NCBI RefSeq assembly: GCF_002933815.1
Contig: NZ_BEYR01000002.1
Span: 248,001-312,000, forward strand
Reading direction: 5' to 3'
Source: Sphingobacterium sp. HMA12
GTDB taxonomy: Bacteria; Bacteroidota; Bacteroidia; Sphingobacteriales; Sphingobacteriaceae
DNA: 64,000 bases
Shown here: positions 42,967-53,500 of the stretch, one piece after another
Layout: every line of letters starts with the position of its first letter
Numbering within the stretch: position 1 is the first letter of the stretch
Notes under the pieces: generated by a model
Told to the model about the DNA's origin: nothing
Databases searched by the model: none
The model's input: only the letters and a program-made list of their open reading frames with translations
Made by a program: the position numbers and the translations under genes

Positions 42967-45900
42967 ATGAAAAGAAAATTGCTATTGATTCTTTCAGGTG
43001 TGATGCTTTCATCTAGCCTTTGGGCACAAACGAAGACTATTTCGGGAAAAGTGACCAGTGCATCAGATGGAACTTCAATGTCTAATGTTACCGTGACAAT
43101 TAAGGGGAAAGCGATTTCCACTCAGACAAACCCGGACGGAACATTTACTATTAATGCGGAGCCGGGAGATATTCTTATTTTTCGAGCTTTGGGCTCTTCC
43201 GAAAGCCAAAAACTGGTTGGAAGTGCAAATGTTATTAATGTTGCCCTGACAGGTCGTGAAGAAACACTCGATGAAGTGGTCGTAACAGCGATGGGCATCA
43301 AAAAAGAGAAAAAGGCACTCGGTTATGCTGTTCAGGATATTGGTGGCACTGAATTAATGAAAAATAAGTCACCCAATTTAATCAATTCCCTAGCGGGAAA
43401 AATAGCAGGGGTTAATGTGACGCAGACAAGTGGCGGTGCGGGGGCAGGTGCGAGTATAATTTTAAGGGGTGGAACTTCACTGCAAAGGGATAATCAACCG
43501 TTATTTGTTGTGGATGGATTAATCTACGATAATAACACAGGTATTAATGGAAATAGCGGATTTGATGGTGCTCAATCTACAAACTCTGTCTATAGTAACC
43601 GTGTGATGGATATCAATCCCGAAGATATAGAAAATATTTCTGTGCTAAAAGGTCCTGCTGCTGCTGCATTATACGGGTCGCGAGCCGCTTCTGGGGTTAT
43701 TATGATCACGACAAAAAGAGGAAAAGAAGGAACAGCTTCCATTTCCGTGACATCGCGATTTACTTCGAATTGGGCTAATCGCTTGCCAGAGCAGCAGAAT
43801 ATGTATAAGCGAGGAGAATATCAGCTGGACGGTAGATTGCTTGAAGGAGATGCGACAAAAACGATGGGATCCTGGGGTGCCAGGTTTGGCGCAGGCGAGA
43901 GTGTGTATAACAATATCAAAGATTTTTTCAGAACGGGAACAGCCTGGGACAACTCAGCCAGTGTGTCAGGTGGTTATAAAAACGGTAGTTATTATTTCTC
44001 TGCTTCTGATTTTCGTCAAAAAGGTATTATCCCGAACTCCGATTATAACAAAACAACATTCCGTTTAAATGCTGATCAGAAGTACGGCATCCTAAAAATA
44101 GGAACCAGTATGACCTATTCTATCGCCGATCAATTGAGCTCGTTGACCTCCAGCGGACTCTACGGCGCGAATGGCGAGGGTGCGGTGCAGGGTGCATATA
44201 TTTGGCCGAGAGATTTAGATATGAAGCATTATCTGAATGAAGATGGTTCAAAATATAGAATGTTTAGTTATGATCTGGTTCAGAATGATTTTGATAATCC
44301 GTATTGGGTTATTAATAAAATGCCTCGAACAAGTAAAGTAAATCGCTTCACGGGAACTTTTAATGCGAAGCTGGATATTACGTCATGGTGGGATTTGGTT
44401 TACACCGTGGGACTGGACCGTTATACTGAAAATGGTAGTCGGCTTACCTCGGCTGGGTCGGGTGTCGAATTTAGGTATTTAAATGGTTTGATGTCACAAA
44501 ATACAACAACGTTCCAGTACTTGAATTCTAATTTGATGACAAGTTTTAAGAAAAAAGTAAACGACTTTGATTTTAACTTGATGTTGGGTACGACGGCTGA
44601 AAGTATGACCAGGCAGTTTGATGGGTTAAAAGCATGGAATTTTGTTCTTCCTAATTTTTACGTACCTACCAATACTGTAAATACCGACCGAGATATCGCG
44701 CAATCGATTAACCGAAACCGCTTGGTAGGTATTTTTGGCGAGTTTAGGGCGTCATATAAAGACATTGCTTATTTTACGGCAACACAACGTAACGACCACT
44801 CTTCAACATTGCCTGTGGAGAATAGCAGTTATTATTACCCTTCTCTTTCTGGTAGCGTTATTTTTACGGAACTCATGCCCAAAAGTGATATCCTGACTTT
44901 TGGTAAGGTTCGCGCATCCTGGGCGCGGGTTGGTAAAGATGCTTCTGCTTATGTTACCAATACGTATACTGTTGGTCCGGAATTTACACTGTTTAATCAA
45001 GGTCAAGGGGTAGGATTCCGGAATGATTGGTTGAAAGGAAATAACAGGTTGAAACCGGAAATTACAGAGGCGCAAGAATATGGTGTAGACTTGAAGTTCC
45101 TGAAAAACCGATTGGGGATGGAATTCACTTATTATAAAAACCGAAGTATCAATCAATTGTTGCAGCCTCGGTCAAGTCAGGCGACCGGATATATTCTGAT
45201 GTGGACAAATGCCGGTGATATTAATAATAAGGGGCTGGAGTTGTCTATCAGCGCTACTCCAATTAAGAATGAAAATTTTAAATGGGATATCATGTTGAAT
45301 GCCTCCCGAAATAAAGGTAAGGTCGAAAATCTCCTTGATGGGATGGATATCTTATATGTGACGGACGTTCAAGTTGGAACCGCGAAGGCTGCTTCCTTCA
45401 ATAAAGGGAACTTTATGGCGATATCAGGATCGAAGTGGTTGCGAAGTCCTGATGGACAGCTTGTGCTTAATCCTGAAACCGGTATGCCTACTTCTGATGG
45501 GCTGGATACGTACGAAATCGGTAATCGCGAGCCTAAATTATTTGGCGGGTTGAATAATAGCTTTCAATATAAAAATTGGAATTTATCTTTTCTGTTCGAT
45601 TACCGCATAGGAGGTGATATCTATAATGGTACAGACTATTATATGACGACCATGGGAATGAGTGGGCGATCACAGCAGCGGGATAAACTGTCGATCACCG
45701 GCGTGGTCAAGACGGGAGTAGATAATAATCAGATGCCAGTCTATTCTGATTTAAAAACTTTTGAATATGAGGCTGGAAAAATGTATAAGATAGGGGATAA
45801 GGATGTTAGTGGTGATTATGTCATTAATAATTATTATTGGCAAAGTGCGTACAATCTGGAGTCTGCAAATTATATGACAAAAACAAACTGGCTACGATTG

Positions 45901-46140
45901 CGAAGTGTGACACTTTCTTATTCTTTGCCTGAATCTCTTGTCAAACGTGTGAAAGGGGTAAAAGGAGCAACGGCAACATTCACTGGTACAAATTTGTGGC
46001 TGTTGACAAACTATAAAGGTATGGATCCCGAAACATCAGCTGCGGGCTCGGGAGCGGTCGGTTCTAGCTCTGTCGGTATTGACTATAATGGTGTTCCAGC
46101 GCTTTCCGGAGTTTCCTTTGGTCTGAATGTTACTTTTTAA
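42967..46140 (+). CDS. SusC/RagA-type TonB-linked outer-membrane channel (pair C)
   Basis: A 1057-residue SusC: signal peptide ending SSLWAQ, regulatory-like domain GKVTSASDGTSMSNVTVTIKG, SusC motif DEVVVTAMGIKKEKKALGYAVQDI, plug with VDGLIYDNNTGINGNSGFDGAQ and INPEDIENISVLKGPAAAALYGSRAASGVIMITTKRGKEG, and a long barrel ending GVSFGLNVTF. The last bases precede the SusD start by 10, as in the other operons. The substrate cannot be read from sequence. Confidence 0.95.
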   Translation: MKRKLLLILSGVMLSSSLWAQTKTISGKVTSASDGTSMSNVTVTIKGKAISTQTNPDGTFTINAEPGDILIFRALGSSESQKLVGSANVINVALTGREETLDEVVVTAMGIKKEKKALGYAVQDIGGTELMKNKSPNLINSLAGKIAGVNVTQTSGGAGAGASIILRGGTSLQRDNQPLFVVDGLIYDNNTGINGNSGFDGAQSTNSVYSNRVMDINPEDIENISVLKGPAAAALYGSRAASGVIMITTKRGKEGTASISVTSRFTSNWANRLPEQQNMYKRGEYQLDGRLLEGDATKTMGSWGARFGAGESVYNNIKDFFRTGTAWDNSASVSGGYKNGSYYFSASDFRQKGIIPNSDYNKTTFRLNADQKYGILKIGTSMTYSIADQLSSLTSSGLYGANGEGAVQGAYIWPRDLDMKHYLNEDGSKYRMFSYDLVQNDFDNPYWVINKMPRTSKVNRFTGTFNAKLDITSWWDLVYTVGLDRYTENGSRLTSAGSGVEFRYLNGLMSQNTTTFQYLNSNLMTSFKKKVNDFDFNLMLGTTAESMTRQFDGLKAWNFVLPNFYVPTNTVNTDRDIAQSINRNRLVGIFGEFRASYKDIAYFTATQRNDHSSTLPVENSSYYYPSLSGSVIFTELMPKSDILTFGKVRASWARVGKDASAYVTNTYTVGPEFTLFNQGQGVGFRNDWLKGNNRLKPEITEAQEYGVDLKFLKNRLGMEFTYYKNRSINQLLQPRSSQATGYILMWTNAGDINNKGLELSISATPIKNENFKWDIMLNASRNKGKVENLLDGMDILYVTDVQVGTAKAASFNKGNFMAISGSKWLRSPDGQLVLNPETGMPTSDGLDTYEIGNREPKLFGGLNNSFQYKNWNLSFLFDYRIGGDIYNGTDYYMTTMGMSGRSQQRDKLSITGVVKTGVDNNQMPVYSDLKTFEYEAGKMYKIGDKDVSGDYVINNYYWQSAYNLESANYMTKTNWLRLRSVTLSYSLPESLVKRVKGVKGATATFTGTNLWLLTNYKGMDPETSAAGSGAVGSSSVGIDYNGVPALSGVSFGLNVTF

Positions 46141-46150
46141 ATTTTGGATT

Positions 46151-48040
46151 ATGAAAAGAATTATTTTAGCACTTAGTGCACTGGCAATATTGAATTTAAC
46201 ATCATGTAAAAAATGGTTGGATATCAACGATAACCCAACTCAGGCAAACGATAAAGTGCCGACGCCTGAATTACGGTTGCGATCAATACAGATGAATTTT
46301 GTGGACGCTTACGAATCCTCCGGTACACGTGCGTCCTGGATTACTCAAAACGCGACTAAAATAACCGGACTAACAAATAATGATGCGATTATTCGCTGGG
46401 ATTTTCCATTGGCATCCACCACATGGCCATATCAGGCTTGGTTCGTATATACAGCATCCAATCTTCAACCCCTGATAGATAAGGCAACTGAGGAGCAGGC
46501 TTGGAATTATGTTGGTGCCGCACAGCTGATTCACGCATGGGGATTTATGCTGATGGAAGATATGTATGGGGAAATGCCTTATACTGAAGCGTTGGGAGAT
46601 GATATCTCTCCCAAATATGATGATGGAAAAACCATATTTTATGGTTGTTTGACGATGTTAGATAAAGCTATTGAAAATCTATCTAAGGTGCAACCAAATT
46701 CGGCGACACCATTGTCAAAAGGGGATATTTGGAACGGGGGAGATCCGCAAAAATGGTTGAAATTGGCCTACGGTCTTAAAGCAAGGTGGCTGAATAATTT
46801 GACCAAGAAGTCTTTCTACAATCCGGATGAGGTGCTAAAAGCACTGGAGAAAGCGCCGCAATCTGTTGCGGACAATACCGTGATGGAGGCAATTAATACA
46901 TCTGAGACGGATAAGGCTGGCGTGGTGGCGGCTATGCAATTTTCAAATCTCGGTGCAACGGGTAACCGTTTGTCCAAGTGGTATACCGATTTGTTGCTGA
47001 ACTCGTTTACCGGTGGCTCCAATGTGCAGGATCCCCGAGCTGTCCGTATGGTTCCCAGTGGCGAATTTTATAATTCCACGGGGACAAAAGAATGGCGGTT
47101 GTCTAAAGGAGTTGATCTAATAAATAGCAATATCCGTGTTAATGGACCAGTTTCTTACGAAATTATGGCGACAAAGAAAGATGCTGCAACGACCCATCCA
47201 TCTGGCTACGTGCGTGCGGCAACCGCGGAGTTGAAGGCAAATGGGGCATACACGAATCGTTGGTATACGACCAGTGTTTCGCCAGTCAGACAGGGCGATT
47301 CCGTTTATGTGTCTATCTATTCTGACCGATTGGACTGGATTGTCAATTTCACTGATAATAAAAATGATTATTATATCGCCAGTCGCTATAACGGAATTAG
47401 CGAGAGTAATCCCAATTTCAGTAATAAAGTCATCAATATTAATTCAACAGGTAGTTTTTATATTCGGGCGGATGCGCCAGCTCATTTATTGTGCTATCAT
47501 GAAATGTGTTTTATTAAAGCTGAAGCCTTGTTTAGAAAGGGCGATCGAGGAGGAGCTTTGCTTGCGTACAAAGCCGGTATTCGGGCGCACATGGAGGCAA
47601 TGAATGTGAAATTGAAAACGTATCCTCAGGTGCGTGGTAAAGAGGTTATTTCGGAAACGGAAATTTCTAATTTCTTGACATCAAAAGCGGTGGCTCAAAA
47701 TGCAGGAGAACTTACAATGGCGAAGATTATGCAGCAAAAACAAATCGCAATGTCCTATACGGTTCAGAACTGGAATGATATGCGGCGGTTTAATTATTCC
47801 GCACCAGATCCGCAATTCGGTGTTGTCTATCCTGATTTTGGCAGACCATTTGAAGTCGATGCCGCAGCGAAGGAATGTTATGCGTCAGCAGATCCCAATA
47901 ACGAAAGATACTGGCCGAGAAGAATCCAGCAATGTATACATGAGCGAAATTACAATGTAAATAATTGGTTGGAATCTAATCCTGAAGCAAGTAAACGTAC
48001 CATTCTGTCGTATCCAGTTTGGTGGGATACAAAGGAATAA
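46151..48040 (+). CDS. SusD/RagB-like outer-membrane lipoprotein (pair C)
   Basis: A 629-residue lipoprotein of the SusD_2-like type. The frame begins at 46127 inside susC, but the ATG at 46151 gives signal peptide MKRIILALSALAILNLTSC with lipobox LTSC-KK and is preferred. Marks: KKWLDINDNPTQAND, AAQLIHAWGFMLMEDMYGEMPYTEAL, GDPQKWLKLAYGLKARWLNNLTKKS, HEMCFIKAEALFRKGDRGGALLAYKAG and QKQIAMSYTVQNWNDMRRFNYS. A terminator follows 22 bases after the stop. Confidence 0.93.
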   Translation: MKRIILALSALAILNLTSCKKWLDINDNPTQANDKVPTPELRLRSIQMNFVDAYESSGTRASWITQNATKITGLTNNDAIIRWDFPLASTTWPYQAWFVYTASNLQPLIDKATEEQAWNYVGAAQLIHAWGFMLMEDMYGEMPYTEALGDDISPKYDDGKTIFYGCLTMLDKAIENLSKVQPNSATPLSKGDIWNGGDPQKWLKLAYGLKARWLNNLTKKSFYNPDEVLKALEKAPQSVADNTVMEAINTSETDKAGVVAAMQFSNLGATGNRLSKWYTDLLLNSFTGGSNVQDPRAVRMVPSGEFYNSTGTKEWRLSKGVDLINSNIRVNGPVSYEIMATKKDAATTHPSGYVRAATAELKANGAYTNRWYTTSVSPVRQGDSVYVSIYSDRLDWIVNFTDNKNDYYIASRYNGISESNPNFSNKVININSTGSFYIRADAPAHLLCYHEMCFIKAEALFRKGDRGGALLAYKAGIRAHMEAMNVKLKTYPQVRGKEVISETEISNFLTSKAVAQNAGELTMAKIMQQKQIAMSYTVQNWNDMRRFNYSAPDPQFGVVYPDFGRPFEVDAAAKECYASADPNNERYWPRRIQQCIHERNYNVNNWLESNPEASKRTILSYPVWWDTKE

Positions 48041-48062
48041 TTTTCGTGAGTAATGATTAATT

Positions 48063-48098
48063 AAAGGCTCGGTTCTATTTTTTTGGAACCGGGCCTTT
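48063..48098 (+). terminator. Intrinsic terminator of SusCD operon C
   Basis: A 13-bp stem (48063-48075 with 48086-48098, one G-T wobble) followed directly by T residues to 48101. Its U-tract also forms the base of the next hairpin. Confidence 0.85.
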
Positions 48099-48121
48099 TT
48101 TCATACCTTCGGGTATGAAAA
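48098..48121 (+). promoter_or_regulatory. UUCG-capped hairpin burying the amidase start codon
   Basis: TTTTCATACC (48098-48107) pairs perfectly with GGTATGAAAA (48112-48121) around the tetraloop TTCG, one of the most stable RNA loops. The amidase ATG (48115-48117) is inside the 3' arm. Any transcript starting upstream would have its start codon sequestered. Confidence 0.6.
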
Positions 48122-48765
48122 CTATTTTTTTTGTACTGTTGAATTGCCTTTGGACAATAGTTCTGTTTGCCCAATCGCCCAAGATCGTTCAAAAACCAAT
48201 CACCTGGAATCAAGAGCGAATACAGTTGTCCCTGGATTATTTGAAAAATAGGCATGGTATAAATCAGCCTGTACCGACGATACGGCCCAAAATGGTTGTC
48301 GTGCACTGGACGGCAAACAATAGTGTGAAAGCAACATTCAACACCTTTAATCCAGTGAAACTACCGGGAAGACCTGAATTAACAAAAGCCAGTAGCCTAA
48401 ATGTCTCTTCCCAATATGTCATTGATCGCGATGGAACGATCTATCAATTTTTGCCCGACACAATTTTTGCCCGACATACTATTGGACTCAACTATTGTGC
48501 GATCGGTATCGAGAATATAGGTAGCCGTCAGAACCCCTTGACAGATGCCCAATTGAAAGCAAATGAAGAACTTATTCGTTACCTCGGTAAGAGGTATTCT
48601 ATTGAATATGTGATCGGTCATCATGAATATCAGCGCTTTAAAAAAACTTCCTGGTGGAAGGAAACTGATCCAAAATATATTACTGGTAAAGATGATCCCG
48701 GAGATAAATTTATGCATTCTTTAAGGGGGCATTTGGTTGATTTAAGGTTAAAGCGGCTTCCTTAA
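48115..48765 (+). CDS. Secreted N-acetylmuramoyl-L-alanine amidase (amidase_2 / PGRP fold)
   Basis: A 216-residue exported zinc amidase that cuts the lactyl-amide bond between MurNAc and L-Ala in peptidoglycan. The signal peptide is MKTIFFVLLNCLWTIVLFAQ. Fold marks: MVVVHWTANNSVKATFNTF (first zinc His), VSSQYVIDRDGTIYQFLPDTIFARHTIGLNYCAIGIENIGS (second region) and YVIGHHEYQRF...DDPGDKFM (later His and Asp of the active site). It precedes the NamZ gene by 470 bases, and together they would release free MurNAc. It is downstream of, but separated by a terminator from, pair C. Confidence 0.92.
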   Translation: MKTIFFVLLNCLWTIVLFAQSPKIVQKPITWNQERIQLSLDYLKNRHGINQPVPTIRPKMVVVHWTANNSVKATFNTFNPVKLPGRPELTKASSLNVSSQYVIDRDGTIYQFLPDTIFARHTIGLNYCAIGIENIGSRQNPLTDAQLKANEELIRYLGKRYSIEYVIGHHEYQRFKKTSWWKETDPKYITGKDDPGDKFMHSLRGHLVDLRLKRLP

Positions 48766-48928
48766 ATTCTATCGTCACTTGCCATATGGGCAGTTTGTGC
48801 TATTTAGCTATTCGACACCCTGTTCGTAATTTTTGACTCGTTTTCCTTGAAAATTAGCTAGTCATACTTCTCATAGAACGATGGAGCGTTTTGTTTGGAT
48901 TTGCCGTGTTTTGCCGTATTGTTAAGGG

Positions 48929-48959
48929 TTTGTTAAGTGTATCATATATGTTACGTTTG
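48929..48959 (+). promoter_or_regulatory. Predicted promoter of the namZ/SusCD-D operon
   Basis: TTTG (48929-48932), a 19-base spacer and TACGTTTG (48952-48959) are a full match to the Bacteroidota consensus. Transcription would start near 48966, leaving a leader of about 270 bases before the ATG at 49238. Confidence 0.65.
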
Positions 48960-49102
48960 TGTGTTAGTGGTACACTAAGGATCAATTGGCTGCTTGATGT
49001 GAATTCTATTTAAATAGTTGATATTCAGTTTTTTGTGTCATTATTTAGTTGTTTTGTTTACTGTTTAGCAAGATGTTGTCTAAGAGGTTGTTTTCTTTTT
49101 AA

Positions 49103-49171
49103 TAAGTGAATACTTACTTTCATTTGCGTTTTTATGAGCATTTTTGTTTTAAAAACGAAAAGATTCACTTA
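49103..49171 (+). promoter_or_regulatory. Nested inverted repeats in the namZ leader
   Basis: TAAGTGAAT (49103-49111) pairs with ATTCACTTA (49163-49171); inside, CGTTTTTA (49127-49134) pairs with TAAAAACG (49150-49157), with a CTTT/AAAG extension between them. The structure is AT-rich and interrupted, so it is a candidate rather than a certain RNA fold. Confidence 0.4.
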
Positions 49172-49237
49172 CTTTTATCCTGATTTTCAATTATCCATGC
49201 ATAAAACTGCATTTTGTGGATGGTCTAATGTCTATTT

Positions 49238-50482
49238 ATGATGAAACATACCTTGCTAAAATTAACTGTTGCTATCGCTATCTTTTCCCTTATCTGCTGT
49301 GGTCATTCCCTAAGATCGGTGCAGGTGGATAAAAAAAACGATGTAAGGGCGGTAGGAGAGACTGCCGGTGCTGTAATTACTCCGGGTGCTGACCAGTTGT
49401 CGCTGTATCTGCCGCAGTTGAAAGGTAAAAAGGTTGGGATTATGGGAAATCAGACTTCTATTGTGGGGGCTGACAAAAGGCATCTCGTAGATGTTTTGCT
49501 TGAAAATAAAGTCGATCTGAAGTTTGCTTTTGCTCCTGAGCACGGTTTTCGTGGAAATGTTGAGCGTGGGGAGAAATTTGGTAATGATGTGGATCAGAAA
49601 ACGGGACTGCCTTTATTTACCCTGTACGGAGGAAATAAGAAACAAGATTCGATTGTCAATTCCATTGATGTCATGATTTTTGATTTGCAGGATGTCGGAG
49701 CGCGTTTCTATACGTATATTACCTCCTTGCACCGTGTCATGGAATTATGTGCAAAGCACGATAAGAAATTGATTGTCTTGGATCGCCCTAATCCAAACGG
49801 TGATCAGGTAGATGGCCCTGTGCGTCACGACGATAAATTTAAGTCTGATGTTTCCTGGCATAAAATTGCTATGATTCACGGTTTGACCATCGGTGAACTC
49901 GCGCAGATGATCAATGGAGAAAAATGGCTGGAAAATGGACGTCAGGCTGATGTCAAAATCGTAAAGGTTCGAAATTGGGATCATAAAAAGATGTACGACT
50001 TGCCGGTAATTCCATCGCCGAGTCTGCCAAATCAGCTTTCAGTACGTTTATATCTCTCCTTATGCTTGTTTGAGGGGACTGATATTTCGGTCGGTCGCGG
50101 TACAGACTGGCCCTTCCAGGTGTTGGGCTATACAAATCCGGTCTATGGATCTTTCACTTTTACTCCAGGGGAGCGTCATGGTATGTCAAAACATGTGGAG
50201 GGGAAAGGGGCGACAAACTACGGTATAGATCTACGTGATTTGGATCCGGAAAACCAAAAATTTACGCTAAAATACCTTTTGGACTTCTATCAGAAAACAC
50301 CGGACAAGTCCACTTTTTTTGCGAGACCTGAGTTTTTTGACAAGCTGGCTGGTACAGACCAGCTGCGCAAACAGATTATTGCGGGAGAGTCTGAGGTGCA
50401 GATCCGGAATGCTTGGGCTGCTGATTTAAAGGTTTACAAACAGATGCGCAAAAAGTATCTGCTGTACGCTGATTTTGAATGA
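49238..50482 (+). CDS. namZ: DUF1343 / GH171 exo-beta-N-acetylmuramidase (NamZ-like)
   Basis: Removes terminal MurNAc from the non-reducing end of peptidoglycan fragments; the founding enzyme is Bacillus NamZ, and DUF1343 defines family GH171. The 414-residue protein has an N-terminal hydrophobic export segment (to about residue 22). Family motifs are GKKVGIMGNQTSIV, FAFAPEHGFRGNVERGEKF (catalytic-region Glu/His), DVMIFDLQDVGARFYTYITSLH, LIVLDRPNPNGDQVDGPV and SVGRGTDWPFQVLGYTNP. It is the first gene of the operon with SusCD pair D (73-base gap) and lies in the same direction as GH9, MurQ and the symporter. Confidence 0.93.
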   Translation: MMKHTLLKLTVAIAIFSLICCGHSLRSVQVDKKNDVRAVGETAGAVITPGADQLSLYLPQLKGKKVGIMGNQTSIVGADKRHLVDVLLENKVDLKFAFAPEHGFRGNVERGEKFGNDVDQKTGLPLFTLYGGNKKQDSIVNSIDVMIFDLQDVGARFYTYITSLHRVMELCAKHDKKLIVLDRPNPNGDQVDGPVRHDDKFKSDVSWHKIAMIHGLTIGELAQMINGEKWLENGRQADVKIVKVRNWDHKKMYDLPVIPSPSLPNQLSVRLYLSLCLFEGTDISVGRGTDWPFQVLGYTNPVYGSFTFTPGERHGMSKHVEGKGATNYGIDLRDLDPENQKFTLKYLLDFYQKTPDKSTFFARPEFFDKLAGTDQLRKQIIAGESEVQIRNAWAADLKVYKQMRKKYLLYADFE

Positions 50483-50555
50483 GGTACGGCAAACAATGCT
50501 AACGAATAACTAACAATACTAACTAGAATCATTTATTTTTAAAACTCTATAATCA

Positions 50556-53500
50556 ATGAGAAAATTTGTACTATTTTCTGTTGCTCTTGGATTGAGTTTT
50601 CCTTCTGAATCCTATTCTTTCGTAAAGAAAGAGGGCGCTTTGAGCAGTGCTAACTTGACGGGTGCCCTGCTTCGCTCTTCATCGAAGACTTCGGTTCAAA
50701 ATACGGTGCAAGGTACTGTAACGGATGGAAAAGGCCCAGTCTCAGAAGTAAGCGTTTCTGTCATTGGCGGAAGTGTGTCTACAAAAACCGATGCACAGGG
50801 GCATTTTAAGATCATAGCTGCGGTGGGAAGCAAATTGCGTTTTTCATCCATTGGGTATGTTGCACAAGATGTCACCGTTACTTCGAATACACTTAATGTG
50901 ACATTGGTTGATGATAATCAATCGTTGGAAGAAGTGGTTGTGGTAGGTTATGGTACCCAAAAGAAAGGGAATTTGACGGGGGCAGTTGCTTCTATTAATA
51001 TTAAAGAGACGATGCAGGGGCGGCCAATTGCCGATGCTGGTCGGGCCATGCAAGGAAGTACACCAGGCTTGAGTGTCACCATACCTAATGGTGAGGTTGG
51101 GTCTGATCCGACAATTAAAATTCGCGGGCAAATAGGGTCCATCAATGGGTCCAGTAATCCATTGATATTATTGGATAATGTTGAAATCCCAAGTATTAAT
51201 GTTGTTAATCCCGACGATATTGAGTCTATAACTGTTTTAAAAGATGCTGCTGCTGCTTCCATTTATGGTGCTAAGGCTGCATTTGGTGTTGTTCTGATTA
51301 CAACGAAACAGGGAGCTAAAACCGAAAGCAATACCATCAGTTATTCCAATAATTTCTCTTTTCAGAATCCATTCAAGAAATATGAAATGGGTACGGTGGA
51401 TGCTTTGAGGTATTCATTAGATGCTGGAAAACGAGAGGGAAACAATTTTGTTGGAGCTTTCTATAAAATCAATGAAGAGAGCTATAAAAGAGCTGTTGAA
51501 TGGCAAGATAAATATGGTGGTTCTATTGGTAAAAATGATCCGACTTTATATGGGCGTGACTGGTATTTTGATCCTGCTACAGGATATAAATACGGTGTCC
51601 GGACTTACGATCCATTTGACTATATGATTCGAGAATGGGCTCCAACACAACAACATAATCTTTCCCTGTCAGGGAAGACTGGCAAAACGGGTTATAACGT
51701 GGGGTTGGGAATGCTCGATCAGTCCGGCATGTTAAAAACAAATACAGATCAATTCTCACGTTACAATGCATCAGTAAGAGTTACAAGTGAACTCAATAAG
51801 TATATCACGGCACGCGCTGGTGCCATCTATTCGCGGACAAATAAACAATATCCATATGCGACAAATTCAACTACGGCTGACCCATGGCTCTATATGTACC
51901 GATGGAGTTCGTTGTATCCATACGGAAATGATGGTGACGGTGATCCGATTCGTAGTCCGGCCTATGAGACCGGAGCGGCAAATGTAGCGAGTCAGGTTAA
52001 GAACTATATGAACTTTAATGCGGGTGCTACTGTAAACTTTATGGAAAATTGGAAACTTGATTTTGATTATACACTGTCAAATCAGGAAATGCTCTGGAAT
52101 CAGCCGGGAACCCGTTTTACAGCTGGTAATTCATGGGGTGCTCCAGTGAAAAAGTTGGATGCTTCAGGTAATCAGATGTATGTGGATGGCACTGGTAATT
52201 ATGTGGATGCTTCGGCTGCAGGGGCTGTACCAGCGTATGATTTAGATTATTTTACATATACAGCATCGGGCTCTAATCCGGATCATTACCGCAGGGACAA
52301 TTCGAATATTTTACGTCATACAATCAATGCATTTACGACGTATAATTTAAATCTTGAAGGCGGTCATGATTTTAAATTTATGTTGGGGCTGAACCGTATT
52401 GCAGAGAAAACAGAAAATTCTTGGACTCAAGTTACTAAATTACTCGATATTAAGAATCCGCAATTGACATTTGGTTCTGGAACTGTGACTGGCTCGGGGG
52501 CAAAATTTTGGGAATCACAGATCGGTTTCTTTGGTCGTGTTAATTATGCTTATAAAGATAAGTATCTTTTTGAGGCGAATTTACGTAGAGATGGATCTTC
52601 AAAATTTCCGACGAATTTAAGATGGAAGTGGTATCCGTCGGTGTCCGCCGGCTGGGTAGTTTCGCAAGAGTCTTTTATGGACTGGTCCAGCGATTTTATG
52701 AACCAATTGAAAATCCGCGGTTCTTGGGGTAGTATTGGAGATCAATCTGTTTCCAATGCGTTATACACGAGTTTTATGGAAAACTCGCAATCTACATGGA
52801 TAGGAAATGCGGGTGATAGGAACTGGTATGTAGGGTCGCCAGCGGCAGTTTTATCTGCTATAGGTTGGCAAGATATCGCAACATTAGATGTCGGTTTTGA
52901 TGCACGTTTCTTTAAAAATAAATTGGGCTTCGTATTTGATTGGTATCAACGGGATACGAAAAACATGATTGTTCCAATGGAAGGTGTCGCGCCAACATTT
53001 GGTTCTAAAGCACCGATGGGTAATTTTGGTGCATTGCGTACCCGTGGATGGGAATTCGCAGTAGATTATAATCATCGTTTTGAAAATGGCTTAGGGATCA
53101 ATTTACGTGCTAACATTTCGGATGCGAAATCTGTTATCACCGAATATGGTACAACATCGATTGTTACTGAAAACTATAGCGGTAAGACCTATGGTGAGAT
53201 TTGGGGATATGAAACAGACCGCTTATACCAAAATAGTGATTTCGTCTATAATGGAGAAGATTTGGTTACGATAACTGTAGACGGTAAGACAATGAATAAG
53301 TTGTCGGATCCGAATGGAGCTTATCAGAGCTGGGTGCAAAATTCCGCTACATTCCGCTTTGGTCCCGGCGATGTTAAATTCAAAGATCTGAACGGAGATG
53401 GCAAGATCGATAATGGTAAGAAAACATTGGCAGATCATGGTGATTTGAAAGTGATCGGTAATTCAACGCCACGATATGAATATGGCTTCCGTTTGGGGGC

